Positions 46,437-55,102 of a stretch of 64,000 nucleotides of DNA are shown in pieces. The DNA is from Streptacidiphilus jiangxiensis. GTDB taxonomy: Bacteria; Actinomycetota; Actinomycetes; Streptomycetales; Streptomycetaceae. Location: positions 62,001 through 126,000 of the forward strand of contig NZ_FOAZ01000025.1 in NCBI RefSeq assembly GCF_900109465.1. The letters run 5' to 3'. The stretch's first letter is position 1; every line of letters starts with the position of its first letter. Below the pieces are notes generated by a model. That model was not told the DNA's origin. It was given only the letters and a program-made list of their open reading frames with translations, and searched no databases. The translations under genes were made by a program, and so were the position numbers.

Positions 46437-47713
46437 TGAACGACGATTCCTTCTGGGGGCCGACTCTTGGAGACAAGGGTGCCGGGGCCCGCGCACAGGG
46501 CCACGGACTGCCACCGGAGGGAACGGCGCCGGACGGAACGGCGCCGCTCGGTGACGACCAGGCCACCACGCTGCTGCCGCCCGTGATCTCCCACGGGCCG
46601 GCAGCGGGGCCTGCCCAGCCTCCGTACGGCTCCTCGCAGCAGCCGGGCCACGGCGGTGATCCGGGCTACGGGCACCAGCCGGGGTACGGGCAGCAGTCCG
46701 GCCACGGCCAGCAGTCCGGTCACGGGCAGCAGCCCGGGTACGGACAGCAGCCCCTCGGTCTGCACGGCGACCCGGCCATGGCGCACACTCAGTACATGCC
46801 TCCCGTCCCGCCGGCCCCCGAGCAGCAGCCCGGCGGCCCGGCCAAGGCCGCGTCCGACGCCGCCGCACCGCAGACCCCGGCGCCGGCCAAGGCCGCACCC
46901 AAGGGCGGCCGCGACCTGCGGGCCGCGGTCGGCGTGGGCCTCGGCCTCGGCGCGGTCATCCTGGCCTCGCTCTTCGTGGTCAAGTGGCTCTTCGTCGGTG
47001 TGGTCGTGGCGGCGGTCAGCGTCGGCATGTGGGAGCTGACCAGCAGGCTCACGGAGGCCAAGGGCATCCGCGTCCCGCTGGTCCCGCTGCTGGTCGGCGG
47101 CGCGGCGATGCAGGTCGCCGCGTACCTCGGCGGCCCGGAGGCCGCGGTGGTGGCGCTTGCCCTGACCAGCCTCGCGGTCCTGGTCTGGCGGATGACGGAG
47201 CCGCCGGAGAACTACCTGCGGGACGTGACGGCCGGGATCTTCACGGCCTTCTACGTCCCCTTCCTGGCGACCTTCGTGATGCTGATGCTGGCGGCGCACG
47301 ACGGTCCGCAGCGGGTGGTCCTCTTCCTGGTGCTCACCATCTGCAGCGACACCGGCGCCTACGCGGCGGGCTCGCGCTTCGGCAGGCACAAGCTCGCCCC
47401 GCGGATCAGCCCCGGCAAGACCCGCGAGGGCCTGGCCGGTGGCGTGCTGCTGTGCATGATCGCCGGCGCGGCGGGCATGCAGCTGATGATCACCGGCGGC
47501 AGCTGGTGGCAGGGCCTGGTCCTCGGGGCGTGCGTCGCGATCTCGGCCACCCTGGGCGACCTCGGTGAGTCGATGATCAAGCGGGATCTCGGCATCAAGG
47601 ACATGGGCACGCTGCTCCCGGGCCACGGCGGCATCATGGACCGCCTCGACTCGCTGCTGCCCACCGCACCGGTGGTCTGGCTGGTCCTGGTCGGCTTCGT
47701 CGGCGCCGGCTGA
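46436..47713 (+). CDS. cdsA: Phosphatidate cytidylyltransferase
   Basis: Makes CDP-diacylglycerol for phospholipids, 425 residues. Residues 1-155 are a cytoplasmic Gly/Gln/Pro-rich tail with repeats such as GYGQQSGHGQQSGHGQQPGY (46663-46752). Eight or so membrane segments follow from residue 164. The CdsA signature SDTGAYAAGSRFGRHKLAPR and the C-terminal PGHGGIMDRLDSLL are intact. The tail is far longer than in enteric CdsA. A 17-bp terminator follows. Confidence 0.95.
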   Translation: MNDDSFWGPTLGDKGAGARAQGHGLPPEGTAPDGTAPLGDDQATTLLPPVISHGPAAGPAQPPYGSSQQPGHGGDPGYGHQPGYGQQSGHGQQSGHGQQPGYGQQPLGLHGDPAMAHTQYMPPVPPAPEQQPGGPAKAASDAAAPQTPAPAKAAPKGGRDLRAAVGVGLGLGAVILASLFVVKWLFVGVVVAAVSVGMWELTSRLTEAKGIRVPLVPLLVGGAAMQVAAYLGGPEAAVVALALTSLAVLVWRMTEPPENYLRDVTAGIFTAFYVPFLATFVMLMLAAHDGPQRVVLFLVLTICSDTGAYAAGSRFGRHKLAPRISPGKTREGLAGGVLLCMIAGAAGMQLMITGGSWWQGLVLGACVAISATLGDLGESMIKRDLGIKDMGTLLPGHGGIMDRLDSLLPTAPVVWLVLVGFVGAG

Positions 47714-47732
47714 GCCCCGCCGCACGCACCCC

Positions 47733-47770
47733 CACCGCAGGCCCCGCCCCCTCGGGCGGGGCCTGCGGTG
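47733..47770 (+). terminator. Terminator after cdsA
   Basis: A perfect 17-bp stem (47733-47749 with 47754-47770) and CCTC loop, then TTTCCCGG. Among the strongest in the window. Its stem core CCGCAGGCCCCG is shared with the next terminator at 48241. Confidence 0.88.
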
Positions 47771-47871
47771 TTTCCCGGTTCCGTTTTCTGCCACAACTCT
47801 TGACCGGTGTCCGTGGCGGCTCTACGTTCCTCCCGGCTCGCACGCGCGGGCGAGGACACCGAGGGGGATCC

Positions 47872-48228
47872 GTGAACTGGTATGTCGCAGTGCTCAAGAA
47901 CTACGTGGGCTTCACCGGCCGGGCCGGGCGCCAGGAGTTCTGGATGTTCGTCCTGTTCAACATCGTGATCGACATCGTGCTGTCGATCGTCGACCTGGCC
48001 ATCAACTCCCAGCTTCTGGCCGGCCTCTACGGCCTGGCCGTGCTGCTGCCCTCGCTGGCCGTCGCGGTCCGCCGCCTCCACGACACCGGCCGCTCCGGCT
48101 GGTGGATCCTGATCGGCATCATCCCGATCATCGGCTGGATCGTCCTGATCGTCTTCTACGCCGCCGAGGGCCAGCCCAACGCCAACCAGTTCGGCCCGAC
48201 CCCGCGCCGCACCCCGGTCGAGGCCTGA
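47872..48228 (+). CDS. DUF805 family membrane protein
   Basis: 118 residues. The family signature WYVAVLKNYVGFTGRAGRQE and RRLHDTGRSGWWIL are obvious. Three to four membrane segments. Function unknown; the family is widespread in bacteria. GTG start at 47872 after GAGGGGGATC; the frame upstream has no coding character. Confidence 0.92.
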   Translation: MNWYVAVLKNYVGFTGRAGRQEFWMFVLFNIVIDIVLSIVDLAINSQLLAGLYGLAVLLPSLAVAVRRLHDTGRSGWWILIGIIPIIGWIVLIVFYAAEGQPNANQFGPTPRRTPVEA

Positions 48229-48240
48229 TCCTCGCCCACC

Positions 48241-48275
48241 CCGCAGGCCCCGTCCGAGGAGGGCGGGGCCTGCGG
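48241..48275 (+). terminator. Terminator after the DUF805 gene
   Basis: CCGCAGGCCCC (48241-48251) pairs with GGGGCCTGCGG (48265-48275), extendable to about 15 bp with one G-T pair. No T-run follows; a GGCATGCCG tract comes next. Confidence 0.7.
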
Positions 48276-48386
48276 CATGCCGCGGGACATTCAGCAAACC
48301 CGGACCGCGGCAACCGGGAGCGTCGCACCGCCCCCAGAGCTGCCCCCCCAGGGAACGGGTCCCTGATCTGAGACACTGGGTGAATC

Positions 48387-49520
48387 ATGCCTAAGCCACT
48401 CCCCGGTGAACTCACCTTTGTCGCGCCTCGCGGGGCCAAGCCGCCGCGTCACCTCGCCGACCTGTCCGCAGCCGAGCGGAAGGAGGCGATCGTCGCGCTG
48501 GGCGAGAAGCCGTTCCGCGCCGACCAGCTGTCGCGTCAGTACTTCGGGCGCCTCGCCGCGCGCCCGGAGGAGTGGACGGACATTCCCGCCGCGTCGCGCG
48601 ACAAGCTCGCCGAGGCGATGCTGCCGCAACTGATGACGGAGGTGCGGCACGTCTCCTGCGACGACGACACCACCCGCAAGACGCTGTGGAAGCTCTTCGA
48701 CGGCGTGCTGGTCGAGTCGGTGCTGATGAAGTACCCCGACCGGGTGACGATGTGCATCAGCTCGCAGGCCGGCTGCGGCATGAACTGCCCCTTCTGCGCC
48801 ACCGGCCAGGCCGGGCTCACCCGCAACCTCTCCACCGCGGAGATCGTCGAGCAGATCGCCGCGGGCATGCGCGCGATCAAGGCCGGCGACTTCGGCGGCG
48901 CGCAGCCCGGCGAGGACGGCGAGGCGCGGGCCGTCCGGCTGTCCAACGTCGTGTTCATGGGCATGGGCGAGCCGCTCGCCAACTACAAGCGCGTCATCGC
49001 GGCCATCCACCGTCTCACCGACCCCGCTCCCGCCGGCTTCGGGTTGTCGCAGCGCGGCATCACCGTCTCCACGGTCGGCCTCGTCCCCGCGATCAACAAG
49101 CTCGCGGAGGAGGGCCTGAGCGTCCGTCTCGCGGTCTCCCTGCACGCACCGGACGACGAGCTGCGCAACGAGCTGGTGCCGGTCAACACCCGCTGGAACG
49201 TCGCCGAGGTCCTGGACGCGGCGTGGGACTACGCGGCGCAGTCCAGCCGCCGGGTCTCCATCGAGTACGCGCTGATCAAGGACATCAACGACCAGGCGTG
49301 GCGCGCGGACCTGCTGGGCCGCCTGCTGAAGAACCGCAACGCCCACGTCAACCTGATCCCGCTGAACCCCACCCCGGGCTCCAAGTGGACGGCCTCCCGC
49401 CCGGAGGACGAGCGCGAGTTCGTCCGCCGCCTCCAGTCCCACGGCGTCCCCGTCACCGTCCGCGACACCCGCGGCCAGGAGATCGACGGCGCCTGCGGCC
49501 AGCTGGCCGCCGCGGGCTGA
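48387..49520 (+). CDS. rlmN: Dual-specificity RNA methyltransferase RlmN
   Basis: Radical-SAM enzyme that makes m2A in 23S rRNA and tRNA, 377 residues. The iron-sulfur motif is CGMNCPFC with Cys130, Cys134 and Cys137. The catalytic Cys is in the C-terminal [14 protein letters not shown]. Landmarks [14 protein letters not shown] and [13 protein letters not shown] are standard. ATG 48387 with a GAATC leader; the upstream frame is not coding-like. Confidence 0.97.
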   Translation: MPKPLPGELTFVAPRGAKPPRHLADLSAAERKEAIVALGEKPFRADQLSRQYFGRLAARPEEWTDIPAASRDKLAEAMLPQLMTEVRHVSCDDDTTRKTLWKLFDGVLVESVLMKYPDRVTMCISSQAGCGMNCPFCATGQAGLTRNLSTAEIVEQIAAGMRAIKAGDFGGAQPGEDGEARAVRLSNVVFMGMGEPLANYKRVIAAIHRLTDPAPAGFGLSQRGITVSTVGLVPAINKLAEEGLSVRLAVSLHAPDDELRNELVPVNTRWNVAEVLDAAWDYAAQSSRRVSIEYALIKDINDQAWRADLLGRLLKNRNAHVNLIPLNPTPGSKWTASRPEDEREFVRRLQSHGVPVTVRDTRGQEIDGACGQLAAAG

Positions 49521-49649
49521 GCGCGTTCGCCGTCACTCGTCGATGGAGCGCCCGGCCGGCGTGGTGACGGCGACGACCTGGCCGCCATGAGCCTCGCGTG
49601 CGTTCACGGGCGCCGCCCAGGCACGGGAGGCGCCGCGCACCAGCGGGTC

Positions 49650-50888
49650 TCAGACCCGCAGCAGCGCCGCGCGCAGCGCCAGGGGCGGGTGGGTGAGCCA
49701 CCCCAGCGTGGTGCGCCGGAGGCGGGCGCGCGGGGACGGGTCGTCGTGGTGGAGTGCCCGGTGGAGTCGGATCCAGTCGGTGGCCGCGTCGTGACCGGCC
49801 CAGCGAAGGGCCTTGGCGTCGCAGGCGAGCTCGGAGATCCAGCAGGTGGCGGTCCACAGCAGCAGCCCGCCGCCGACGAGGACGCCCGCGGCCGCGAGGG
49901 AGCCGCTGGCAGGGGCCAGCCAGATCAGGGTCACCAGGAGTGTCGCCGCCACCCGGCGGATACGGGGGTCGTTGCGCAGGAGGTGGGACACCTCGTGGCG
50001 GGACACGAAGGCCAGCGCCTTCGGGCGGGCCAGATGGGCCTGGGCGATCACGATGTAGGCGCGGTGTCCGGCCCGGCTGCAGCGGCTGCGCACCTTCTGA
50101 CCCTCGCGGTACAGGTGAACCTCGGTCATGCCGTAGTCGGCGAGCAGCAGGGGCAGCTCGGGTGGCAGCGTGGCGGGCTGCGTCGGCGCGGCGCGTCGGC
50201 GCTCTGCCATGCGGTCGAAGGCGCGCTGCGTGCGGAGCGTGCCGAGCGCCACGGAGACCGGCGGGGCGGCGACGGCCGCCGCGATCAGCGGGGCCTCGCC
50301 CAGAATGCCCTGCCCGATCCGGATGCCCACGAAGGCGCAGGCCGCGTAGGCGAGCAGGAGCACGGCCAGCGTGCGGGTCACGGTGCCGCGCCGGGGGAGG
50401 GCTCCCGCAGGAGGCCCCTGGTCCGGTAACGAGGTCGGCCCGGCCGCGGCAGGGAGATCGGTGGTGGCGAGGGTGGTGCGCGCCTGCTCGGCGACGCGAT
50501 CGGCGTCCACGCCGTTGGCCCGGAGGGTCCGGCGGGCCTGGCCGTCCGGCGCCGCCAGCACGCCGAGCAGCAGGTGCAGGGGAGCGATCACGTTGTGCCC
50601 GGCCGCCAGCGAGGCGCGCAGGGTGTCCAGCAGCGACTGCTTGGCCTCGTCCGTGAACGGGATGTTCCCGGCCGGCCCGGGTGGGCCCGCGACGTGCAGT
50701 GTCTCCGCGCGCAGCCTGGCGGCCCGGAGCACCCGCGTCGCCGGCTCGTCACCGGGGAGGAGCAGGATCCCGCCGAGCAGGTCACTGCTCTCGATCCGGT
50801 CGCTGCCGCGTCGTCGTGCCGACTCCTGGGCCAGCACGACGACCTGTCGCGCACCTGACGTGAACCGATCGAACACCATTCCCCCCAT
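49650..50888 (-). CDS. Clp_N-domain fused to an M48-type membrane metalloprotease
   Basis: 412 residues with an unusual architecture. Residues 5-140 resemble the ClpA/ClpC N-domain ([20 protein letters not shown], then the second helical repeat). Residues 173-215 form two membrane segments. The catalytic HEVSH is at 298-302 within FVSRHEVSHLLRNDP, followed by more membrane segments (313-350) and ELACD (353-357), the third zinc ligand region. The tail THPPLALRAALL is M48-like. Starts at 50888, 50879 or 50876 are possible. It lies downstream of an ABC pair on the same strand. Confidence 0.82.
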   Translation of the reverse strand: MGGMVFDRFTSGARQVVVLAQESARRRGSDRIESSDLLGGILLLPGDEPATRVLRAARLRAETLHVAGPPGPAGNIPFTDEAKQSLLDTLRASLAAGHNVIAPLHLLLGVLAAPDGQARRTLRANGVDADRVAEQARTTLATTDLPAAAGPTSLPDQGPPAGALPRRGTVTRTLAVLLLAYAACAFVGIRIGQGILGEAPLIAAAVAAPPVSVALGTLRTQRAFDRMAERRRAAPTQPATLPPELPLLLADYGMTEVHLYREGQKVRSRCSRAGHRAYIVIAQAHLARPKALAFVSRHEVSHLLRNDPRIRRVAATLLVTLIWLAPASGSLAAAGVLVGGGLLLWTATCWISELACDAKALRWAGHDAATDWIRLHRALHHDDPSPRARLRRTTLGWLTHPPLALRAALLRV

Positions 50889-50946
50889 GGCTGCGGTGAG
50901 CGGCTCATGGTGGCACGGCGGTCCGGAGTGGGACGTCCCCTTGCGA

Positions 50947-50967
50947 GTGAACAGGTGGTGAGTTCAC
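50947..50967. promoter_or_regulatory. Inverted repeat upstream of the Clp_N-M48 gene
   Basis: GTGAAC (50947-50952) and GTTCAC (50962-50967) are separated by 9 bp, in the 115-bp gap before the metalloprotease. It resembles an operator half-site pair; the binding protein is unknown. Confidence 0.4.
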
Positions 50968-51003
50968 GGCGCCGCCCTGCCCCGGAGCCCCCGGAGCCAG
51001 GTC

Positions 51004-52134
51004 TCAGACGCTCAGTGCCGCAGCCGCCAGCAACCCCGCGCCGGCGGCGGCGGCCAGGACGACCGCGCCCGCCGCGGCCGTGCGGAGGGCGACGGATCCC
51101 TGCAGGACGGAGGTCGGCGAGCCCATGCGTCGCAGCGGCGTGTACGCGGCGCGGTGGGCGCCGGCGAGTTCGGCCAGGCGGGTGAGGAGCGCGCCGAGGA
51201 CGCAGAGGGCGACCAGGCAGGCCTCGACGAGGGGGAGCGGCCCCAGGCGCCGGTGGGGGTCGTCGGCGTACTGGTACCAGGCGACCGCGCCGAGCGCGGC
51301 CGCGACGGAGAGGACGGCGAGGGGAGTGCCGAGGCGCCAGGCCTGGGCCTGGAGCCCGCGGCCGGCGAGGAGGCGGGTGGCCCGGGGGCGACCCCAGGCG
51401 AGCGCCTGTCCCGCGCCGTAGAGCAGGACGGGGACGGCGAGGGCGATGCCGGTGGTCGCGACGAACCAGCCGACGGCCGCCGCCTCGGGCGCGTTCACCC
51501 GGACGGCGGTCACCACGATGAGCGTGCCGAGGGCGGGCAGCCCGGCTGCGAGCGCGATGCGGCGCAGAGTGGGGCGGCGCTGCGGCTGGTCGGAGCCGTC
51601 GACGGGGATGACGTCGGAGGGTCGGACCGCGGCCGCCGCGGCGACACCGCCGAACAGCGGGACCAGCGCGAGCAGCGTGACGGTGCCGGCGGCCGGCAGG
51701 GAGCCGCGCGTGCCGAGCGCGTCGTCGAGACGGCCACCGGGCACCAGGTCCACGACGTGGGCGCGCAGCAGCAGGAAGCCGACGAGGGCGACCACCGCGC
51801 CGAACGCGCAGGCGAGGGCCATCTCCCCGGCGAGCAGCAGCCGCATCCGCACCGGGCCGACACCGGCCGCGACCAGGCCTGTCATCCGTTCGGGCTGCTG
51901 CAGCGGCAGAGCGCGGGCCCAGGCCCCGGCGAGGTAGGCGACGGCGGCAAGAGCGGGCAGGCACCACAGCAGCCGGTCCAGCGCCGGTCCGGCCGGGGCC
52001 GGTGCGGGGGTGGAGACGGCGCGGCCGAGGGCGCGCAGCAGCAGCGCGGCCACGATCGCCGACGCGACGCTGGTCAGCGTCCAGCGCAGCAGGTCCAGCG
52101 CACGGTATCCGCGCGCTACACGGAGGTAGAACAC
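51004..52134 (-). CDS. ABC transporter permease, FtsX/MacB-like
   Basis: 376 residues with about eight to ten hydrophobic segments, beginning MFYLRVARGYRALDLLRWTL. The C-terminal segment LRTAAAGAVVLAAAAGAGLL and a large central loop fit FtsX-like permeases. No peptidase or known domain was seen. Its start overlaps the end of the ATPase gene by 19 bp. Substrate unknown. Confidence 0.75.
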   Translation of the reverse strand: MFYLRVARGYRALDLLRWTLTSVASAIVAALLLRALGRAVSTPAPAPAGPALDRLLWCLPALAAVAYLAGAWARALPLQQPERMTGLVAAGVGPVRMRLLLAGEMALACAFGAVVALVGFLLLRAHVVDLVPGGRLDDALGTRGSLPAAGTVTLLALVPLFGGVAAAAAVRPSDVIPVDGSDQPQRRPTLRRIALAAGLPALGTLIVVTAVRVNAPEAAAVGWFVATTGIALAVPVLLYGAGQALAWGRPRATRLLAGRGLQAQAWRLGTPLAVLSVAAALGAVAWYQYADDPHRRLGPLPLVEACLVALCVLGALLTRLAELAGAHRAAYTPLRRMGSPTSVLQGSVALRTAAAGAVVLAAAAGAGLLAAAALSV

Positions 52135-52901
52135 GTAGGGGCGTCCTCTTCGAGCTCACTCAGCGCGACGGCGTCCCGGGCGTCGACAGGGGTGGCGAGT
52201 CGTCCATCGGCCATCACCGCCACCCGGTTGGCATATCTGGCCACGCTCGCGTCGTGCGTCGCCAGAATAAGCGTGATCTTGTGCGATCGCGACGCGGTGA
52301 GCAGTATCCGCATCACCTGGTCCTGCGACTCGCGGTGCAGGGGGGCCGTCGGCTCGTCGGCGAAGACCACCGCGGGCTGTGCGGCGAGCGCCCGGGCGAC
52401 GGCGATCCGCTGGCGCTGGTCCTGGAGCAGCTCGGCGGGGCGGCGCTTGGCGCAGTCGGCGACGTCGAGCCGTTCCAGCCACTCGGCGGCGGAGGTCGCG
52501 GCGATCTTGCGGGAGGTGCCGGCCAGCAGCATCGGCAGGGCGACGTTCTCACGGGCGTTCAGCTCCGGCACGAGCTGCGGCTCGGGGCCGACGTAGCCGA
52601 AGCGTTCCCGGCGCAACCTCTCCCGTGCCGTTCGGCCGAGCGTGTGAACGGGGGAGCTGTTGAACCAGATCTCGCCCTCGTCGGCCGGGAGCATTCCGGA
52701 GAGCACGTCGAGCAGGGTGGACTTGCCGCAGCCGCGCGGCCCGGCCACCGCCAGGACCTCGCCCTCGCGGACGTTCAGGGAGACGCCACGCAGCGCCGGG
52801 GTGCCGTGGTGCGACTTGACCAGCGACCGTGCCCAGAGCACGTCGTTGTCGGGTGGTGCGACGCTCACGGCTTCCTCCGCCTCTGTGAGTGTGTGGCTCA
52901 C
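52116..52901 (-). CDS. ABC transporter ATP-binding protein with degenerate motifs
   Basis: 261 residues. Walker A GPRGCGKS is at 54-61 and Walker B VVFADEPT at 178-185 with Glu183 kept; the H-loop ATHDAS is present. But the signature LSGGQ is replaced by LLQDQ (158-162), the Q-loop Gln is Pro in GYVGPE (Pro106), and the D-loop SALD is replaced by APLH. It is otherwise like LolD/MacB ATPases. The coupling with the permease suggests a working pair, perhaps with weak or regulated ATPase activity. Confidence 0.8.
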   Translation of the reverse strand: MSHTLTEAEEAVSVAPPDNDVLWARSLVKSHHGTPALRGVSLNVREGEVLAVAGPRGCGKSTLLDVLSGMLPADEGEIWFNSSPVHTLGRTARERLRRERFGYVGPEPQLVPELNARENVALPMLLAGTSRKIAATSAAEWLERLDVADCAKRRPAELLQDQRQRIAVARALAAQPAVVFADEPTAPLHRESQDQVMRILLTASRSHKITLILATHDASVARYANRVAVMADGRLATPVDARDAVALSELEEDAPTCSTSV

Positions 52902-52999
52902 AGATTATGAACGAGAGAAAGGTGTGCCGGTTGCGTGGCGGTTTTTTGCCTCGTGTCGCGTTTATCACTCACACGAGTGAACGAATCTTCACGAAAGCA

Positions 53000-53042
53000 C
53001 CGCAGGGCGGCCCCGGCTGGAGTAGCTGGGGCCGCCCTGCGG
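53000..53042. terminator. Terminator between the aminotransferase and ABC genes
   Basis: A 15-bp perfect stem (53000-53014 with 53028-53042) and 13-nt loop with internal GGCT/AGCT pairing. It lies downstream of the aminotransferase (minus strand); CTTTCG follows on that strand. Confidence 0.8.
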
Positions 53043-53076
53043 CGGAGGGTGGTGACGGAAAGTCAGCCGGAAGCCT

Positions 53077-54456
53077 TTACAGCTTCGTCCACGCCTCGGT
53101 CAGCACGTTGCGCAGGATCTGCTCGATCTCGTCGAACGTGGACTGGTCCGCGGTCAGCGGCGGCGAGAGCTGGATGACCGGGTCGCCACGGTCGTCGGCG
53201 CGGCAGTACAGGCCGTTCTCGAAGAGCGCCTTGGAGAGGAAGCCGTACAGCACCCGCTCGCACTGCTCGTCGGTGAACGACGCCTTGGTGGCCTTGTCGG
53301 TCACCAGCTCGATGCCGTAGAAGTAGCCGTTGCCGCGGACGTCGCCGACGATCGGCAGGTCGTGCAGCTTCTGCAGCGTCGAGAGGAACGCGCCCTCGTT
53401 CTCCAGGACGTGCTTGTTCAGGCCCTCGTTCTCGAAGATGTCGAGGTTGGCCAGCGCCACCGCGGAGGAGACCGGGTGGCCACCGAAGGTGTAGCCGTGC
53501 AGGAAGGTGTTGTCCTGCTTGTAGAACGGCTCGGCGATGCGGTCGGAGATGATGCAGGCGCCGATCGGGGAGTAGCCCGAGGTCATGCCCTTGGCGCAGG
53601 TGATCATGTCCGGGACGTAGCCGAACTTGTCGCAGGCGAACATCGTGCCGAGGCGGCCGAAGGCGCAGATCGTCTCGTCCGAGACGAGCAGCACGTCGTA
53701 CTCGTCGCAGATCTCGCGCACGCGCTCGAAGTACCCGGGCGGCGGCGGGAAGCAGCCACCGGCGTTCTGCACCGGCTCGAGGAAGACGGCGGCGACGGTC
53801 TCCGGGCCCTCGAACAGGATCTGCTGCTCGATCTGGTCGGCGCACCAGCGGCCGAAGGCCACCGGGTCGTCGCCGAAGAGCGGGGCGCGGTAGATGTTGG
53901 TGTTCGGGACCTTGTGGGCACCCGGGACCAGCGGCTCGAAGGGGGCCTTCAGGGCCGGCAGGCCGGTGATGGACAGGGCGCCCTGGGGGGTGCCGTGGTA
54001 CGCCACCGCGCGGGAGATGACCTTGTACTTGGTCGGCTTGCCCTGCAGCTTGAAGTACTGCTTGGCGAGCTTCCAGGCGGTCTCGACGGCCTCGCCGCCA
54101 CCGGTGGTGAAGAAGACCTTGTTCAGGTCGCCCGGGGCGTAGTTGGCCAGACGCTCGGCCAGCTCGATGCCGGCCGGGTGCGCGTAGCTCCAGAGGGGGA
54201 AGAAGGCCAGCTGCTCGGCCTGCTTGCGCGCGACCTCGGCCAGCTCCTTGCGGCCGTGACCGGCCTGCACGACGAACAGGCCCGCGAGACCGTCCAGGTA
54301 CTTGCGGCCGTTCGAGTCGAAGATGTACTCACCCTCGCCGCGCACGATCGTGGGCACGGGGTTGTTCTCGTACGACGACATGCGGGTGAAGTGCATCCAC
54401 AGGTGGTCGTAGGCGGATTTGGACAGGTCCTTGTTGGCGACCGCGTCGGCGCTCAT
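53077..54456 (-). CDS. Class III aminotransferase, putrescine/polyamine type
   Basis: 459 residues, PLP-dependent. The PLP lysine is Lys289 in CAKGMTSGYSP. Also seen: TTGGGEAVETAWKLAKQYFK and SDETICAFGRLG. The start MSADAVANKDLSKSAYDHLW suits aspartate/putrescine/omega-amino acid pyruvate transaminases. Its start overlaps the upstream Lrp gene by 4 bp (ATGA). With the aldehyde dehydrogenase across the promoter region it probably converts a diamine to an aminoaldehyde; exact amine not known. Confidence 0.87.
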   Translation of the reverse strand: MSADAVANKDLSKSAYDHLWMHFTRMSSYENNPVPTIVRGEGEYIFDSNGRKYLDGLAGLFVVQAGHGRKELAEVARKQAEQLAFFPLWSYAHPAGIELAERLANYAPGDLNKVFFTTGGGEAVETAWKLAKQYFKLQGKPTKYKVISRAVAYHGTPQGALSITGLPALKAPFEPLVPGAHKVPNTNIYRAPLFGDDPVAFGRWCADQIEQQILFEGPETVAAVFLEPVQNAGGCFPPPPGYFERVREICDEYDVLLVSDETICAFGRLGTMFACDKFGYVPDMITCAKGMTSGYSPIGACIISDRIAEPFYKQDNTFLHGYTFGGHPVSSAVALANLDIFENEGLNKHVLENEGAFLSTLQKLHDLPIVGDVRGNGYFYGIELVTDKATKASFTDEQCERVLYGFLSKALFENGLYCRADDRGDPVIQLSPPLTADQSTFDEIEQILRNVLTEAWTKL

Positions 54457-54926
54457 CGGGTACCCCAGGTGTAGGTCTGTTTCCGGAGTTTCAGGTAAAC
54501 GAAACTCTCGGTCCTCCGCACGCCGGGAAGCGCGCGGATACGTTTGTTGATCAGTTCGAGCAGATGTTCGTCGTCCTCGCAGATCAGTTCGGCCATCAGG
54601 TCGAACGAACCCGCGGTGACCACGACGTAGTCCACCTCGTCCATGGCGGCCAGCGCGTCGGCGACGGCGTCCACGTCACCTTCGACGGTGATGCCGACCA
54701 TCGCCTGTCGGGTGAATCCCACGGTGCGCGGATCCGTCACGGCGACGATCTGCATGACACCCTGGTCGAGCAGCTTCTGGACGCGTTGCCGCACCGCCGC
54801 CTCGGAGAGGCCGACGGCCTTGCCGATGGTCGCGTAGGCGCGTCGCCCGTCCTCCTGCAGCTGCTCGATGATCGCCTTGGAGACGGAGTCGAGTGGAACG
54901 TTGGCGTTCCGGTCGCGGTTGGCCAC
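54453..54926 (-). CDS. Lrp/AsnC-family regulator 1
   Basis: 157 residues. The helix-turn-helix reads DGRRAYATIGKAVGLSEAAV (about residues 26-45), followed by the RAM/ACT-like effector domain (VAVTDPRTVGFTRQAMVGIT). It forms an operon with the aminotransferase and is divergent from the patD-like dehydrogenase at 55103, so it likely controls both in response to an amine or amino acid. Confidence 0.92.
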   Translation of the reverse strand: MANRDRNANVPLDSVSKAIIEQLQEDGRRAYATIGKAVGLSEAAVRQRVQKLLDQGVMQIVAVTDPRTVGFTRQAMVGITVEGDVDAVADALAAMDEVDYVVVTAGSFDLMAELICEDDEHLLELINKRIRALPGVRRTESFVYLKLRKQTYTWGTR

Positions 54927-55102
54927 GTCGCCACCTTGCCTGATCGTCCGCTTGTACGCAAGTGATTCCGTCGCTGATGCTTGAAACCGATACTGAATCC
55001 ATCGTCTTCGCCGCCCGGACCTGTCGATAACCGCAGCACAGAGTTACCCTGGGCGCGACGACAACGACGTCGCCCAAGCTGGAAGTCGAGAAGAGGTCCG
55101 AA

